Origin: Amycolatopsis rifamycinica | Lineage (GTDB): Bacteria; Actinomycetota; Actinomycetes; Mycobacteriales; Pseudonocardiaceae | Direction of reading: 5' to 3' | DNA: 64,000 nucleotides | Assembly (NCBI RefSeq): GCF_000695625.1 | Contig: NZ_JMQI01000047.1 | Coordinates: 186,001 to 250,000, forward strand | Shown: positions 48,285 through 56,061 of the stretch, piece after piece | How positions within the stretch are numbered: the first letter of the stretch is position 1 | How the letters are laid out: the number at the start of each line of letters is the position of its first letter | Translations under genes and position numbers: made by a program | Notes under the pieces: model-generated | What the model was told of the DNA's origin: nothing | Database searches by the model: none | What the model saw: only the letters and a program-made list of their open reading frames with translations

Positions 48285-49421
48285 ATGAAGGCAGGTCCGC
48301 TCAGCGGCCTGAAGGTGGTGGAGCTCGCCGGTCTCGCGCCCGGGCCGTTCGCCACGATGATCCTCGCCGACCTCGGCGCCGACGTCGTCCGCGTCGACCG
48401 CGCGCAGCCGGGGGAAGACATCCTCGGCATCCAGACCGACCCCCTCGCCCGCGGCCGGCGGTCCGTCGGCATCAACACCAAGACCCCCGAAGGCGTCGAG
48501 CTGGTGCTGAAGCTGTGCGACACCGCCGACGTCCTCATCGAGGGCTTCCGGCCGGGTGTCGCCGAACGGATCGGGCTCGGCCCGGACGTCGTGCACGCCC
48601 GGAACCCGCGGCTGGTCTACGGCCGGATGACCGGCTGGGGCCAGGACGGCCCCCTGGCCACGGCCGCCGGGCACGACATCAACTACATCGGCATCGCCGG
48701 CGCCCTCGAGCCGATCGGGCGCGCGGGCGAGCGGCCGGTGCCCCCGCTGAACCTCGTCGGCGACTTCGGCGGCGGCGGGCTGCTGCTGGCGATGGGCGTC
48801 CTGGCCGCGCTGTACGAACGGAACACCTCCGGCCGCGGCCAGGTCGTCGACGCGTCCATGGTCGACGGCGCCGCGCTGCTGACCACCAGCCTGCACGGCA
48901 TCAAGGCGGCCGGCCTCTGGTCGGAGGAGCGCGGCGAGAACATGCTCGACGGTGGCGCGCCGTTCTACGACACGTACGAGACCGCGGACGGCAAGTACGT
49001 CGCCGTCGGGGCGATCGAGATGCGGTTCTGGGGCGAGCTGGTGAAGGTCCTCGAGCTGGATCCGGCGGAGCTGCCGCTGCACATCGACCGGACGCAGTGG
49101 CCGCGGCTGCGCGAGATCGTGGCGGGGGCGATCGCCAAGCACACGCGCGACGAGCTCGTCGCGCGCGCCGAAGGCACCGACGCGTGCCTGACTCCGGTGC
49201 TGTCGCCCGAAGAAGCCGCGTCGCACCCGCACAACACGGCGCGCGGCACGTTCGTCGAGATCGGCGGCATGGTCCAGCCGGCGCCGGCACCGCGGTTCGA
49301 CCGGACGCCGCCGTCGACGCCGGAAGCGCCGCGCGCGAAGGGATCCGACACGGAGGCCGTGCTGGCCGAACTGGGCGTCACGGACCTCGACGCCCTGCGC
49401 GCGGCGGGGGCGATCGCCTAG
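48285..49421 (+). CDS. CaiB/BaiF family, alpha-methylacyl-CoA racemase-like
   Basis: 378 residues from ATG 48285 (AAAGGA 7 nt upstream). The N-terminal LSGLKVVELAGLAPGPFATMILADLGADVVRVDR is typical (in parts). The catalytic residues described for the mycobacterial racemase MCR have counterparts: His in AAGHDINYIGIAGAL and Asp in NLVGDFGGGGLLLAMG. It would epimerise (2R)-methylacyl-CoA to the 2S form needed by acyl-CoA dehydrogenase, consistent with the gene just upstream. A CoA-transferase role is less likely, given the match at both catalytic positions. Confidence 0.85.
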   Translation: MKAGPLSGLKVVELAGLAPGPFATMILADLGADVVRVDRAQPGEDILGIQTDPLARGRRSVGINTKTPEGVELVLKLCDTADVLIEGFRPGVAERIGLGPDVVHARNPRLVYGRMTGWGQDGPLATAAGHDINYIGIAGALEPIGRAGERPVPPLNLVGDFGGGGLLLAMGVLAALYERNTSGRGQVVDASMVDGAALLTTSLHGIKAAGLWSEERGENMLDGGAPFYDTYETADGKYVAVGAIEMRFWGELVKVLELDPAELPLHIDRTQWPRLREIVAGAIAKHTRDELVARAEGTDACLTPVLSPEEAASHPHNTARGTFVEIGGMVQPAPAPRFDRTPPSTPEAPRAKGSDTEAVLAELGVTDLDALRAAGAIA

Positions 49422-49429
49422 CGCTTCGC

Positions 49430-49960
49430 TCAGCTCTTCGCCAGGTCGGAGCGCACGACCGAGTAGATGACGTGGTCGCGCCACTCGCCGTCTCGGAAGC
49501 CGTAGCCGCGAAGCACGCCTTCGCGGGTGAAGCCGGCTTTCTCGAGCGAGCGCTGTTCGGCGCGGTTGCCGGCTTCGGTCGTCGCTTCGACCCGGTTGAG
49601 CTGGGTGTGGGCGAAGAGGTAGCCGACGAGCAGGCGCTGGGCTTCGGTGCCGTAGCCGTGGCCGCGCGCTTCCGGCGCCAGGACGAGGCCCATGTTCCAG
49701 CAGTACGAGGCCGACCCGGTGCGGGTCCGGTGCCAGGAGACGAGCCCGAGGACGCGGCCGCCGAGCGTCGGCACGAGCATGCCGGTCTCGGCGGTGAGCA
49801 TCCCGGTCTCCAGCCACCGGCGGCGCAGGTAGCCGGGATCGTGCCAGCCGAACCACTGGTGCTCCCCGGCGGCGACGGGATCGTTGGTCAGCCGTTCCAG
49901 CAGCTCGAGATCGCTTTCGGCCACCGGCCGCAGCTCCACTCTGACACCGTCGTCATCCAT
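49430..49960 (-). CDS. GNAT family N-acetyltransferase (RimJ/RimL-like)
   Basis: 176 residues from ATG 49960. The order ELRPVAESDLELLERLTND, GLVSWHRTRTGSASYCWNMG, acetyl-CoA loop LAPEARGHGYGTEAQRLLVG, LNRVEATTEAGNRAEQRSLEKAGFTREGVLR (in parts) and YGFRDGEWRDHVIYSVV matches the Acetyltransf_3 group. Acceptor unknown: ribosomal protein N-termini, antibiotics or small amines are all possible. It is convergent with the racemase gene (8 bp gap). Repeat locus B lies upstream of its start, separating it from the crotonase gene. Confidence 0.84.
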   Translation of the reverse strand: MDDDGVRVELRPVAESDLELLERLTNDPVAAGEHQWFGWHDPGYLRRRWLETGMLTAETGMLVPTLGGRVLGLVSWHRTRTGSASYCWNMGLVLAPEARGHGYGTEAQRLLVGYLFAHTQLNRVEATTEAGNRAEQRSLEKAGFTREGVLRGYGFRDGEWRDHVIYSVVRSDLAKS

Positions 49961-50033
49961 CCGGAGACCTTATCGGCCGCTTGACCGGAACTGCCGCGGC
50001 TTCCCGCAAGACAACTCGCTAGAGGCATCCCTC

Positions 50034-50224
50034 GTGACCCAGAGGTCGACACGCGTGATCCAAGGGTCGACACGCGTGATCCAAGGGTCGACACGTGTGA
50101 TTGAAGGGTCGACACGCGTGATTCGGGGGTCGACACGGCGTGGGCCGCCGAGTTGCGGCGTGTCGACTCTCCGATCACGCGTGTCGGCTGCGCAATCACG
50201 CGTGTCGACCCTTCGATCACGTCA
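50034..50224. repeat. Iterated 21-bp inverted repeat array, locus B
   Basis: Five direct 21-bp units (GTGACCCAGAGGTCGACACG, GTGATCCAAGGGTCGACACG twice, GTGATTGAAGGGTCGACACG, GTGATTCGGGGGTCGACACG; one more base each), a central loop with GGCCGCC, then three inverted units (GTGTCGACTCTCCGATCACG, GTGTCGGCTGCGCAATCACG, GTGTCGACCCTTCGATCACG). Same family as locus A. The right end is inside the crotonase stop codon (50222-50224), reading TGACGTGATC on the minus strand exactly as at locus A. It occupies most of the gap 49961-50221. Confidence 0.85.
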
Positions 50225-50995
50225 CGTGAAGGTGCCGTGGCGGCCTTCGCCGGCGGTGAAGCGGGCGGCGCCGTCGACCGCTTCCGCCGCCAAGACGCCG
50301 GTGCCCATTGCCGCGGCGAACTCCGCTGTCAGGGCTTCCTCTTCGGACGCGCCCCACTGGGCCAGCGCCGAGCGGCGGTCGCCGCGCAGGCAGGCCTGGG
50401 GGAACGCCGCCAGCTGCCGGGCCAGCTCCTGGGCCGCCGTCACCGCTTCGCCCGCCGGCACCAGGCGGTTGGCCAAGCCGATGTCGAAGGCCTCCGCGGC
50501 GTCGACCGGCCGTCCGGTGAGGATGAGGTCCATCGCCCGGGACTGGCCGATCAGGCGCGGCAGCCGCACCGTCCCGCCGTCGATCAGCGGGACGCCCCAG
50601 CGGCGGCAGAAGACGCCGAACACCGCCGTGGCGTCCGCGACCCGCAGATCGCACCACAGCGCCAGCTCCAGCCCGCCCGCGACGGCCGGCCCGTGGACGG
50701 CCGCGATCACCGGTTTGCCGAGGGTCATCCGGGTGGGACCCATCGGGCCGTCCCCGTCCGGGTGAGTTCGGTTCACCCGGTCGGTGCCGATCGCCTTGAG
50801 ATCGGCCCCCGCGCAGAACACGCCGCCGGCGCCGGTCAGCACCGCGACGGCCGCGTCCGGGTCGGCGTCGAAGGCGCGGAAGGCGCCGGCCAGTTCCGCC
50901 GCCGTGGGCCCGTCGACGGCGTTGCGGGCCGACGGCCGGTCGAGGGTGATCGTCGTCACCGGGCCGTCCCGCCGCACCAGCACGTTCCCGGACAT
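50222..50995 (-). CDS. Enoyl-CoA hydratase/isomerase (crotonase) family protein
   Basis: 257 residues from ATG 50995. Crotonase features: TTITLDRPSARNAVDGPTAAEL, oxyanion hole GVFCAGADLKAIG, VHGPAVAGGLELALWCDLRV with the second oxyanion Gly, and VPLIDGGTVRLPRLIGQSRA. The second catalytic Glu position of true hydratases is occupied within GVFCRRWGVPL, where no clear Glu is seen, so the exact reaction (hydratase, isomerase or hydrolase) is uncertain. Its stop codon abuts repeat locus B, which likely terminates the transcript. Confidence 0.84.
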   Translation of the reverse strand: MSGNVLVRRDGPVTTITLDRPSARNAVDGPTAAELAGAFRAFDADPDAAVAVLTGAGGVFCAGADLKAIGTDRVNRTHPDGDGPMGPTRMTLGKPVIAAVHGPAVAGGLELALWCDLRVADATAVFGVFCRRWGVPLIDGGTVRLPRLIGQSRAMDLILTGRPVDAAEAFDIGLANRLVPAGEAVTAAQELARQLAAFPQACLRGDRRSALAQWGASEEEALTAEFAAAMGTGVLAAEAVDGAARFTAGEGRHGTFT

Positions 50996-51097
50996 CGCCG
51001 CTCCTGGGGTCGATCGAGGTGTCTTCCGTACCCGCCTTCCCTACAGTATTGGGGTGGCCACTCCCAGGACGGGGACGGCGAGCCGGGGAGGAAGCGC

Positions 51098-51265
51098 ATG
51101 TCGGGTGGCGTGAAGAAAATTCTCATCGTGGGTGTGGTCGCGCTCGTGCTCTTCCTCCTGATCACCCAGCCCACCCAGTCCGCCGACTTCGTCCACCGCG
51201 TGCTCGGGTGGCTCAAGGACGGCGCCGAAGCGATCGTCACGTTCTTCCGCGCCCTCTTCTCCTGA
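51098..51265 (+). CDS. Small single-pass membrane protein, 55 aa
   Basis: ATG 51098 with GGGGAGGAAG upstream. The sequence is SGGVKKILIVGVVALVLFLL (one membrane helix), then ITQPTQSADFVHRVLGWLKDGAEAIVTFFRALFS, an extracytoplasmic amphipathic helix. Similar 50-60-residue proteins of this pattern are common in actinobacteria, unnamed. It starts a plus-strand run, divergent from the crotonase gene. Confidence 0.7.
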   Translation: MSGGVKKILIVGVVALVLFLLITQPTQSADFVHRVLGWLKDGAEAIVTFFRALFS

Positions 51266-51625
51266 CCTGGTGCTTCTCCGTACCGGCGCCGCCACGGGCG
51301 GTGCCGGTGGCCACCCGCGTCTTAACGGACGGTAAATCACCCAGTGTCACCAATCCCGGATTTCGGACTCCGGCACTCGACCATCCGGGTGGATTGCGGC
51401 CGAAAACACGCAGGTCGTCGAATTCGTGGCACCCGGGGTCTGGCGAAGACGACCACCCCGGCCCTACGGTGCTCACATTGCGTGATCGGGTGGTTCGCCC
51501 TCCCCCCGGAGACCCCCGGTACGCAGGCAGTTTCCACTCAGCAAGGTGCAGGTTGGTGCGTGCGGCACCACCGCGTGGGACAGGCGTCAGGGCCTGTCCG
51601 TCGGGGACCTACATAGGAGGCAGGG
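51266..51625. other. Non-coding gap of 360 bp
   Basis: No credible gene: reading frames present lack third-position bias. The 3' part has a 7-bp hairpin GGACAGG (51578-51584) / CCTGTCC (51593-51599) about 20 bp before the TAGGAGG of the next gene, and a weaker GGTG...CACC stem just upstream. They may form a structured leader. No known riboswitch was recognised. Confidence 0.4.
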
Positions 51626-52108
51626 ATGACCGGAGATCCCGGAGTGGACGCGTTGATCCGGCAGTGGGCCGCCGAGCGCGAGAGGACTCCCGAGGAGCAG
51701 GAGGTCGACCGCATCGCGTCCGCGTGGCTGGCCGACGCCCCCGCGCAGGCCCCGGGGATTCCCGGCCAGCGCGCCCGGACCGGGCAGTCCCGGTTCGTCC
51801 CGGTCGAGTCGGCCGATCCCGGCTACCTCGCCGCCATGCGCAGCCGGCTGCCGGAGGTGCCCGAAGAGCTCCTCACCGCCGCCGCGGGCTGGTGGCAGAT
51901 GGTCGGCGGCGTCGCCGAGGCCGAGGAGTGGTGGGACGCCGGCATCAGCCCGCTCGACCAGCGGGCCCTCGACTACCGGGCGGCCGGCCTCGCGCCGTCC
52001 GACCTGAGCCGCCGGCTCGGGCCGATGACCGTCCTGCAGCACCTGCGCCGCGGCAGTGCCCCGGCGTGGTGCGTGGCGCGGCTCGCGCGGCAGCAGAAGT
52101 CCGCCTGA
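51626..52108 (+). CDS. Hypothetical protein, 160 aa
   Basis: Unrecognised cytoplasmic protein from ATG 51626, preceded by AGGAGG. Helical, with the segment LRSRLPEVPEELLTAAAGWW followed by QMVGGVAEAEEWWDAG rich in Trp, and a C-terminal DLSRRLGPMTVLQHLRRGSA that may be a small DNA- or protein-binding helix. The N-terminal half (ERERTPEEQEVDRIASAWLA) is charged. Codon bias is strong, so the gene is real. No operon partner; the lytic transglycosylase gene follows after 123 bp. Confidence 0.65.
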   Translation: MTGDPGVDALIRQWAAERERTPEEQEVDRIASAWLADAPAQAPGIPGQRARTGQSRFVPVESADPGYLAAMRSRLPEVPEELLTAAAGWWQMVGGVAEAEEWWDAGISPLDQRALDYRAAGLAPSDLSRRLGPMTVLQHLRRGSAPAWCVARLARQQKSA

Positions 52109-52231
52109 CGAGACGTTTTCCACTCGGCCGGGTGACCCGGGGTGGTGTCACGATCGAAACGGCCCGCGTAACGCTAACCTGCGCGGGCTCGTTGACCGTT
52201 CGTCGACACCACGCTGGAGGACCGGAGTTTC

Positions 52232-53146
52232 GTGCGCACCAGGACCGGAGAGACCGAGGACGACCCGATCGACGCGAGCGTCGAGGAGGCCGCCCCCGCC
52301 ACACCGGCACCGCGCTCTCCGGGCGTCGCCGTGCTCACCCGGCTGCTCGTGGTCCTCGCCGTGCTGGCCGTGGCCGGCGGCGGGATCTGGCTCGTCACCC
52401 GCGCCGCGACGCCGTCGGCGAGCCCGACGACCACCGAAATCCCCGCGTTGCAGGTCAAGGCGGCCGACGTCCGCCCGGGCTCGGTCGCCCCGGCCGGCGG
52501 TGCGGTGGCGGGCGGGGCCGAGCAGCAGACGAGCCCGCAGCAAGCGCGTCCGCAGACCTCGGGGCCGGCGACGCTGTCCCAGTGGGCGGCCCAGGTCGCG
52601 GCGGCCACTGGCGTCCCGGCGCGGGCTCTGCAGGCGTACGGCAACGCGGAACTGGCCCTGCGCGCGGACCAGCCGCGCTGCAAGATCTCGTGGGCCACCC
52701 TGGCGGGCATCGGCCGCATCGAGTCCAACCACGGCCAGTACGCCGGGGCCGTCCTCGGCGCCGACGGCCGCCCGTCCAAGCCGATCATCGGGGTGCCGCT
52801 GGACGGCTCGGCGGGAGTCCAGGCGATCGGCGACACCGACGGCGGCCGCTACGACGGCGACACCGGGGTCGACCGGGCGGTGGGCCCGATGCAGTTCATC
52901 CCGGGAACGTGGCGCAAGTGGGCCTCGGACGGCAACGGCGACGGCCTCGGCGACCCCCAGCAGATCGACGACGCGGCCTTGGCGGCGGCGCGGTACCTCT
53001 GCGTGGGCGGGCGGGACATGGCCAGTCCCGGCGGGTGGTGGGCGGGGATCCTGTCCTACAACAACTCGACGGAGTACGCGCAGAAGGTGTTCGGCCTGGC
53101 GGACGGGTACGCGAAGGCGGCCCAGTCGGTGCGCAAGCAGGGCTGA
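52232..53146 (+). CDS. Membrane-anchored lytic transglycosylase (SLT domain)
   Basis: 304 residues from GTG 52232. A cytoplasmic acidic N-terminus, one membrane helix (VLTRLLVVLAVLAVAGGGIW, about residues 35-54), a linker rich in Ala/Gln/Pro, then an SLT-type transglycosylase domain (about 115-300): catalytic Glu in GIGRIESNHGQYAG, GPMQFIPGTWRKWASDGNGD and ILSYNNSTEYAQKV. The NGDG segment after the FIPGTW motif resembles a calcium-binding loop. It cleaves peptidoglycan glycan strands outside the membrane with anhydro-muramyl formation. Matches the MltB/Slt35-like exported enzymes of actinobacteria. Confidence 0.87.
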   Translation: MRTRTGETEDDPIDASVEEAAPATPAPRSPGVAVLTRLLVVLAVLAVAGGGIWLVTRAATPSASPTTTEIPALQVKAADVRPGSVAPAGGAVAGGAEQQTSPQQARPQTSGPATLSQWAAQVAAATGVPARALQAYGNAELALRADQPRCKISWATLAGIGRIESNHGQYAGAVLGADGRPSKPIIGVPLDGSAGVQAIGDTDGGRYDGDTGVDRAVGPMQFIPGTWRKWASDGNGDGLGDPQQIDDAALAAARYLCVGGRDMASPGGWWAGILSYNNSTEYAQKVFGLADGYAKAAQSVRKQG

Positions 53147-53210
53147 GAGCCCGGCCACCCCGGCCGCGACCGCGCGTCGTCTCTCAGCCGGCCAGTGCTA
53201 GCGTCGAAGC

Positions 53211-53603
53211 GTGCCAGCTTCGGAGACCGCGTCCCCGTGGGGACGGCGGATCGCGATCGTCGCGACCTGCCTGGTGAGCCTGCTCGTCTGCTGCGGGCTC
53301 GCCTGGTGGCAGTGGGACCGGTTCACGTCGGCGAACGGCACCTTCCAGAACCTCGGCTACGTCCTGCAGTGGCCGCTGTTCGGGCTCTTCCCGGCCTTCA
53401 TGTTCTGGCGGATCCGCAAGCTGCGCCGCCAGGCGGAGGCCGAAGGAACCGCGGGACGGCCCCCGGCCCCGGCGCCCGTCGCCGAGGTGCCCGCTCCCCG
53501 TCCCCGGCCCGACGTGCCGCCGTCGGACGAGGACGAGGAGCTGGCCGCCTACAACCGTTACCTGCGCGAGCTGAACGCCCGCGACCAGCAGGCCGCAGAG
53601 TGA
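53211..53603 (+). CDS. Two-helix membrane protein with acidic tail
   Basis: 130 residues from GTG 53211. Two membrane segments (RIAIVATCLVSLLVCCGLAWW; YVLQWPLFGLFPAFMFWRI) linked by WDRFTSANGTFQNLG, and a Pro/Glu-rich cytoplasmic tail. The pattern is conserved in Amycolatopsis and mycobacterial relatives directly before a DUF3817 gene, as here (13 bp apart), which suggests a joint membrane function. No domain with known activity. Confidence 0.7.
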   Translation: MPASETASPWGRRIAIVATCLVSLLVCCGLAWWQWDRFTSANGTFQNLGYVLQWPLFGLFPAFMFWRIRKLRRQAEAEGTAGRPPAPAPVAEVPAPRPRPDVPPSDEDEELAAYNRYLRELNARDQQAAE

Positions 53604-53616
53604 GGACGACGACCCG

Positions 53617-53958
53617 ATGACCACCAGCACCGAAGGCGCCCGGACCGCCGTGCCGCTCGCCGGCCCCCTGGCCCGGTTCCGCACCGCCGCCTACGTCACC
53701 GGCGTCGGCCTGCTGGGCCTCTGCTTCGTGATGGTGCTGCGGTACGGGTTCGACAACCCCACGCCGTCCGCGGTCTACTCGCCGATCCACGGCGTCCTCT
53801 ACATGATCTACCTGGTGCTCACCATCGACCTGGCCATCAAGGCCCGCTGGTCGATCAAGGGCACCGTGCTGGTCCTGCTGGCCGGCTGCGTCCCGTTCGT
53901 CTCGTTCCTCGTCGAACGCCGGGTGACGCACAAGGTCAAGGCCGGGCAGAAGCTGTAA
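53617..53958 (+). CDS. DUF3817 membrane protein
   Basis: 113 residues from ATG 53617. Three membrane segments with the DUF3817 signature: FRTAAYVTGVGLLGLCFVMVL, SPIHGVLYMIYLVLTIDLAI containing the conserved HGxxYxxY, and IKGTVLVLLAGCVPFVSFLVE followed by RRVT. Family of unknown function (YdzA-like) in the inner membrane. The 3' end overlaps the convergent MFS gene by 23 bp. Confidence 0.85.
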   Translation: MTTSTEGARTAVPLAGPLARFRTAAYVTGVGLLGLCFVMVLRYGFDNPTPSAVYSPIHGVLYMIYLVLTIDLAIKARWSIKGTVLVLLAGCVPFVSFLVERRVTHKVKAGQKL

Positions 53959-55360
53959 CGCGCCGGAAGGTCAGCGCCACCAGCACCGTGCAGGCCGCGA
54001 ACACCGCGGCCGTCGCGAACGCCGCCGTCATGCCGTCGACCGTCAGCTGAGCGCCGGTCGCGGCCGACGAGCGGGTCACCGAGCCGAACACCGTGACCAG
54101 AACGGCCAGCCCGAGCGTGCTGCCGACCTGCTGCATCGTCTGCAGCACGCCGCCCGCGGCGCCCGCGTCCTCGCTCGGCACGGTGGCCATCACGATCACG
54201 TTGAGCGGCGCGAACGCCAGCCCGCCGCCGAGTCCCATCAGCAGCAGCGGCCCGAGCAGCGCCGGGAAGTACGTGCTCCCCGTGGTGAGCAGCGCGAGCC
54301 AACCGACGCCGGTGACCATCAGGATCGAGCCGCTGACCGCCAGGGGCTTCGGCCCGTAGCGGGGGAGCAGGCGCGGCACGAGCCGGCTCATGGTGAAGAT
54401 CAGCGCCGCCATCGGGAGGAACGCGAACCCGGTGGCCAGCGCGGCGTAGTGCCGGATGTCCTGCATGAACTGGGTGAGGAAGAAGAACATCGACATCATC
54501 GCCATCGGCCCGAGGAAGAAGTTGACGTAGGCCGCGCTGCGGTTGCGGTCGGCGAACAGCCGCAGCGGGACCAGCGGCAGCGCGGTGCGAGCTTCGATGG
54601 CGACGAAGCCGGCGAGCAGCACCAAGCCGGCGGCGAGCGAGCCGAGCGTCACCGCGTTGCCCCAGCCGTCGGACGCGGCGTGGGTGAAGGCGAACACGAG
54701 CGCGCCGACGCCGAGGGTGCCGGTGACCGCGCCGGGCAGGTCCAGGTGCGCGCGACGGCGCTCGGGTTCGGCCACGAACCGCGGGGCGAGCAGGGCGATC
54801 GCCAGGCCGAACGGGACGTTGATGAACAGCGCCGCCCGCCACGAGATCCACTCGGTGAGCAGGCCGCCCACGATCAGGCCGATGGCGAAGCCGCCGCTGG
54901 ACATCGCGGAGAACAGCGCCAGCGCGCGGACGCGGGCCTTGGCCTCGGTGAACGTCGTCGTGACCAGCGCCAGGGTGCTCGGGCCCGCCATGGCGGCCCC
55001 GACTCCCTGCAGGACGCGGGCGGCGATGAGCAGCGTGGCCGAGTCGGCGAGCCCGCCGGCCAGCGACGCGAGCGTGAACACGACGGTGCCGGCGACGAAC
55101 ATGCGCCGCCGTCCGAACAGGTCGCCCGCCCGGCCGCCGAGCAGCAGCAGGCCGCCGAAGACCAGGCTGTATGCGGTCATCACCCAGGACAGGCCGGTGG
55201 CGGAAAACCCCAGGTCGGACTGGATGCGCGGGAGAGCGACGTTCATGACCGTCGCGTCGAGGACGAGCATGAGCTGGCAGGTGAGGATGATCGCGAGGAC
55301 CAGCCCGCTGCGGTGGGGGCGCGCCGCCGTGGGCGCGCGGTCGATCGTCTGCTGCGACAA
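53936..55360 (-). CDS. MFS multidrug transporter, DHA2 family
   Basis: 474 residues with 14 predicted membrane helices. DHA2 signatures: LDATVMNVALPRIQSDLGFS in helix 1 (motif D1), GGRAGDLFGRRRMFVAGTVV (motif A), LQGVGAAMAGPSTLALV (motif B), and the motif C-like GLIVGGLLTEWISWRAALFI. Proton-driven drug or metabolite efflux across the inner membrane. The start is TTG 55360 with GGGGAG 6 nt upstream. The divergent TetR gene and three identical-type operators between them indicate substrate-induced expression. Confidence 0.87.
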   Translation of the reverse strand: MSQQTIDRAPTAARPHRSGLVLAIILTCQLMLVLDATVMNVALPRIQSDLGFSATGLSWVMTAYSLVFGGLLLLGGRAGDLFGRRRMFVAGTVVFTLASLAGGLADSATLLIAARVLQGVGAAMAGPSTLALVTTTFTEAKARVRALALFSAMSSGGFAIGLIVGGLLTEWISWRAALFINVPFGLAIALLAPRFVAEPERRRAHLDLPGAVTGTLGVGALVFAFTHAASDGWGNAVTLGSLAAGLVLLAGFVAIEARTALPLVPLRLFADRNRSAAYVNFFLGPMAMMSMFFFLTQFMQDIRHYAALATGFAFLPMAALIFTMSRLVPRLLPRYGPKPLAVSGSILMVTGVGWLALLTTGSTYFPALLGPLLLMGLGGGLAFAPLNVIVMATVPSEDAGAAGGVLQTMQQVGSTLGLAVLVTVFGSVTRSSAATGAQLTVDGMTAAFATAAVFAACTVLVALTFRRVTASARP

Positions 55361-55390
55361 GGAATACTCCCCCGAGGAGTAAGAGAAGAA

Positions 55391-55472
55391 GCGGAGATGT
55401 TCTCCGGTTGACTGTGATCCGATAATATGGAGAGCGTCTCCGGATGCGCAAGCGAATTCGGAGAATCTCTCC
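55391..55472. promoter_or_regulatory. Three 15-bp TetR-type operators in a divergent promoter
   Basis: Each site has 6-bp arms and a 3-nt spacer: CGGAGA-TGT-TCTCCG (55391-55405), TGGAGA-GCG-TCTCCG (55427-55441), CGGAGA-ATC-TCTCCG (55458-55472). Site 2 lies in the 18-bp spacer of a minus-strand promoter (TTGCGC 55450-55445, TATTAT 55427-55422) for the MFS gene. Site 3 is 24 bp before the TetR start. Confidence 0.75.
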
Positions 55473-55495
55473 GGTTAAGTGGCGAGGAGGCCGGG

Positions 55496-56056
55496 ATGCC
55501 GGACACCGAGCGGCCGATGCGCGCGGACGCGCGGCGCAACTACGAACGCATCGTCGCGACGGCGAAGGACCTCTTCACCACCCACGGCGCCGACGTGCCG
55601 CTGGACGACGTCGCCAAGAAGGCCGGCGTCGGCGCGGGCACCCTCTACCGGCACTTCCCGACGCGCGAGAAGCTCTTCGAAGCGGTCTACCGCGACGAGA
55701 TCACTGTGCTCGCCGACCGCGCGCTCGTCCTGCACGACGAACTGCCGCCGTGGGAGGCGCTGGAAGCGTGGCTGCTCGCCCAGGTCACCTGGGTCGTCGA
55801 GCGGCACAAGCTGGCGATGATCCTCAAGGAGTCGATCGACTCGGGCTCGGAAACCTTCCAGTACTGCCAGAAACGGCTACGGGAAGCGACGGGCGTGCTC
55901 GTCGCAACGGCGCAGGAGGCCGGCCTCGTCCGGCCGGACGTCGTCGGTGCGGACGTCCTGCGGCTCGGCCACGGCGCCGGGATGGCGGTGCGCAACTGCA
56001 GCCCGGAAGACGGCCGCCGCGTGCTGACCGTGATCTTGGACGGCCTGCGCGCCTGA
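55496..56056 (+). CDS. TetR family regulator of the MFS transporter
   Basis: 186 residues from ATG 55496 (GAGGAGG 7 nt upstream); a start at ATG 55427 would lie inside operator 2. N-terminal ADARRNYERIVATAKDLFTT and HTH VPLDDVAKKAGVGAGTLYRHFPTREKL (in parts). The C-terminal domain (FQYCQKRLREATGVLVATAQ) is like TetR_C SbtR-type domains. It should bind the three GGAGA-N3-TCTCC sites in the divergent promoter and control efflux. Convergent with the acetate symporter gene (6 bp gap). Confidence 0.85.
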   Translation: MPDTERPMRADARRNYERIVATAKDLFTTHGADVPLDDVAKKAGVGAGTLYRHFPTREKLFEAVYRDEITVLADRALVLHDELPPWEALEAWLLAQVTWVVERHKLAMILKESIDSGSETFQYCQKRLREATGVLVATAQEAGLVRPDVVGADVLRLGHGAGMAVRNCSPEDGRRVLTVILDGLRA

Positions 56057-56061
56057 GGAGC

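Noticed and set aside
51344-51616. 90-codon plus-strand frame before the 160-residue hypothetical gene
   Set aside because: Composition and codon use do not match coding DNA here, and it would end within the SD region of the next gene.
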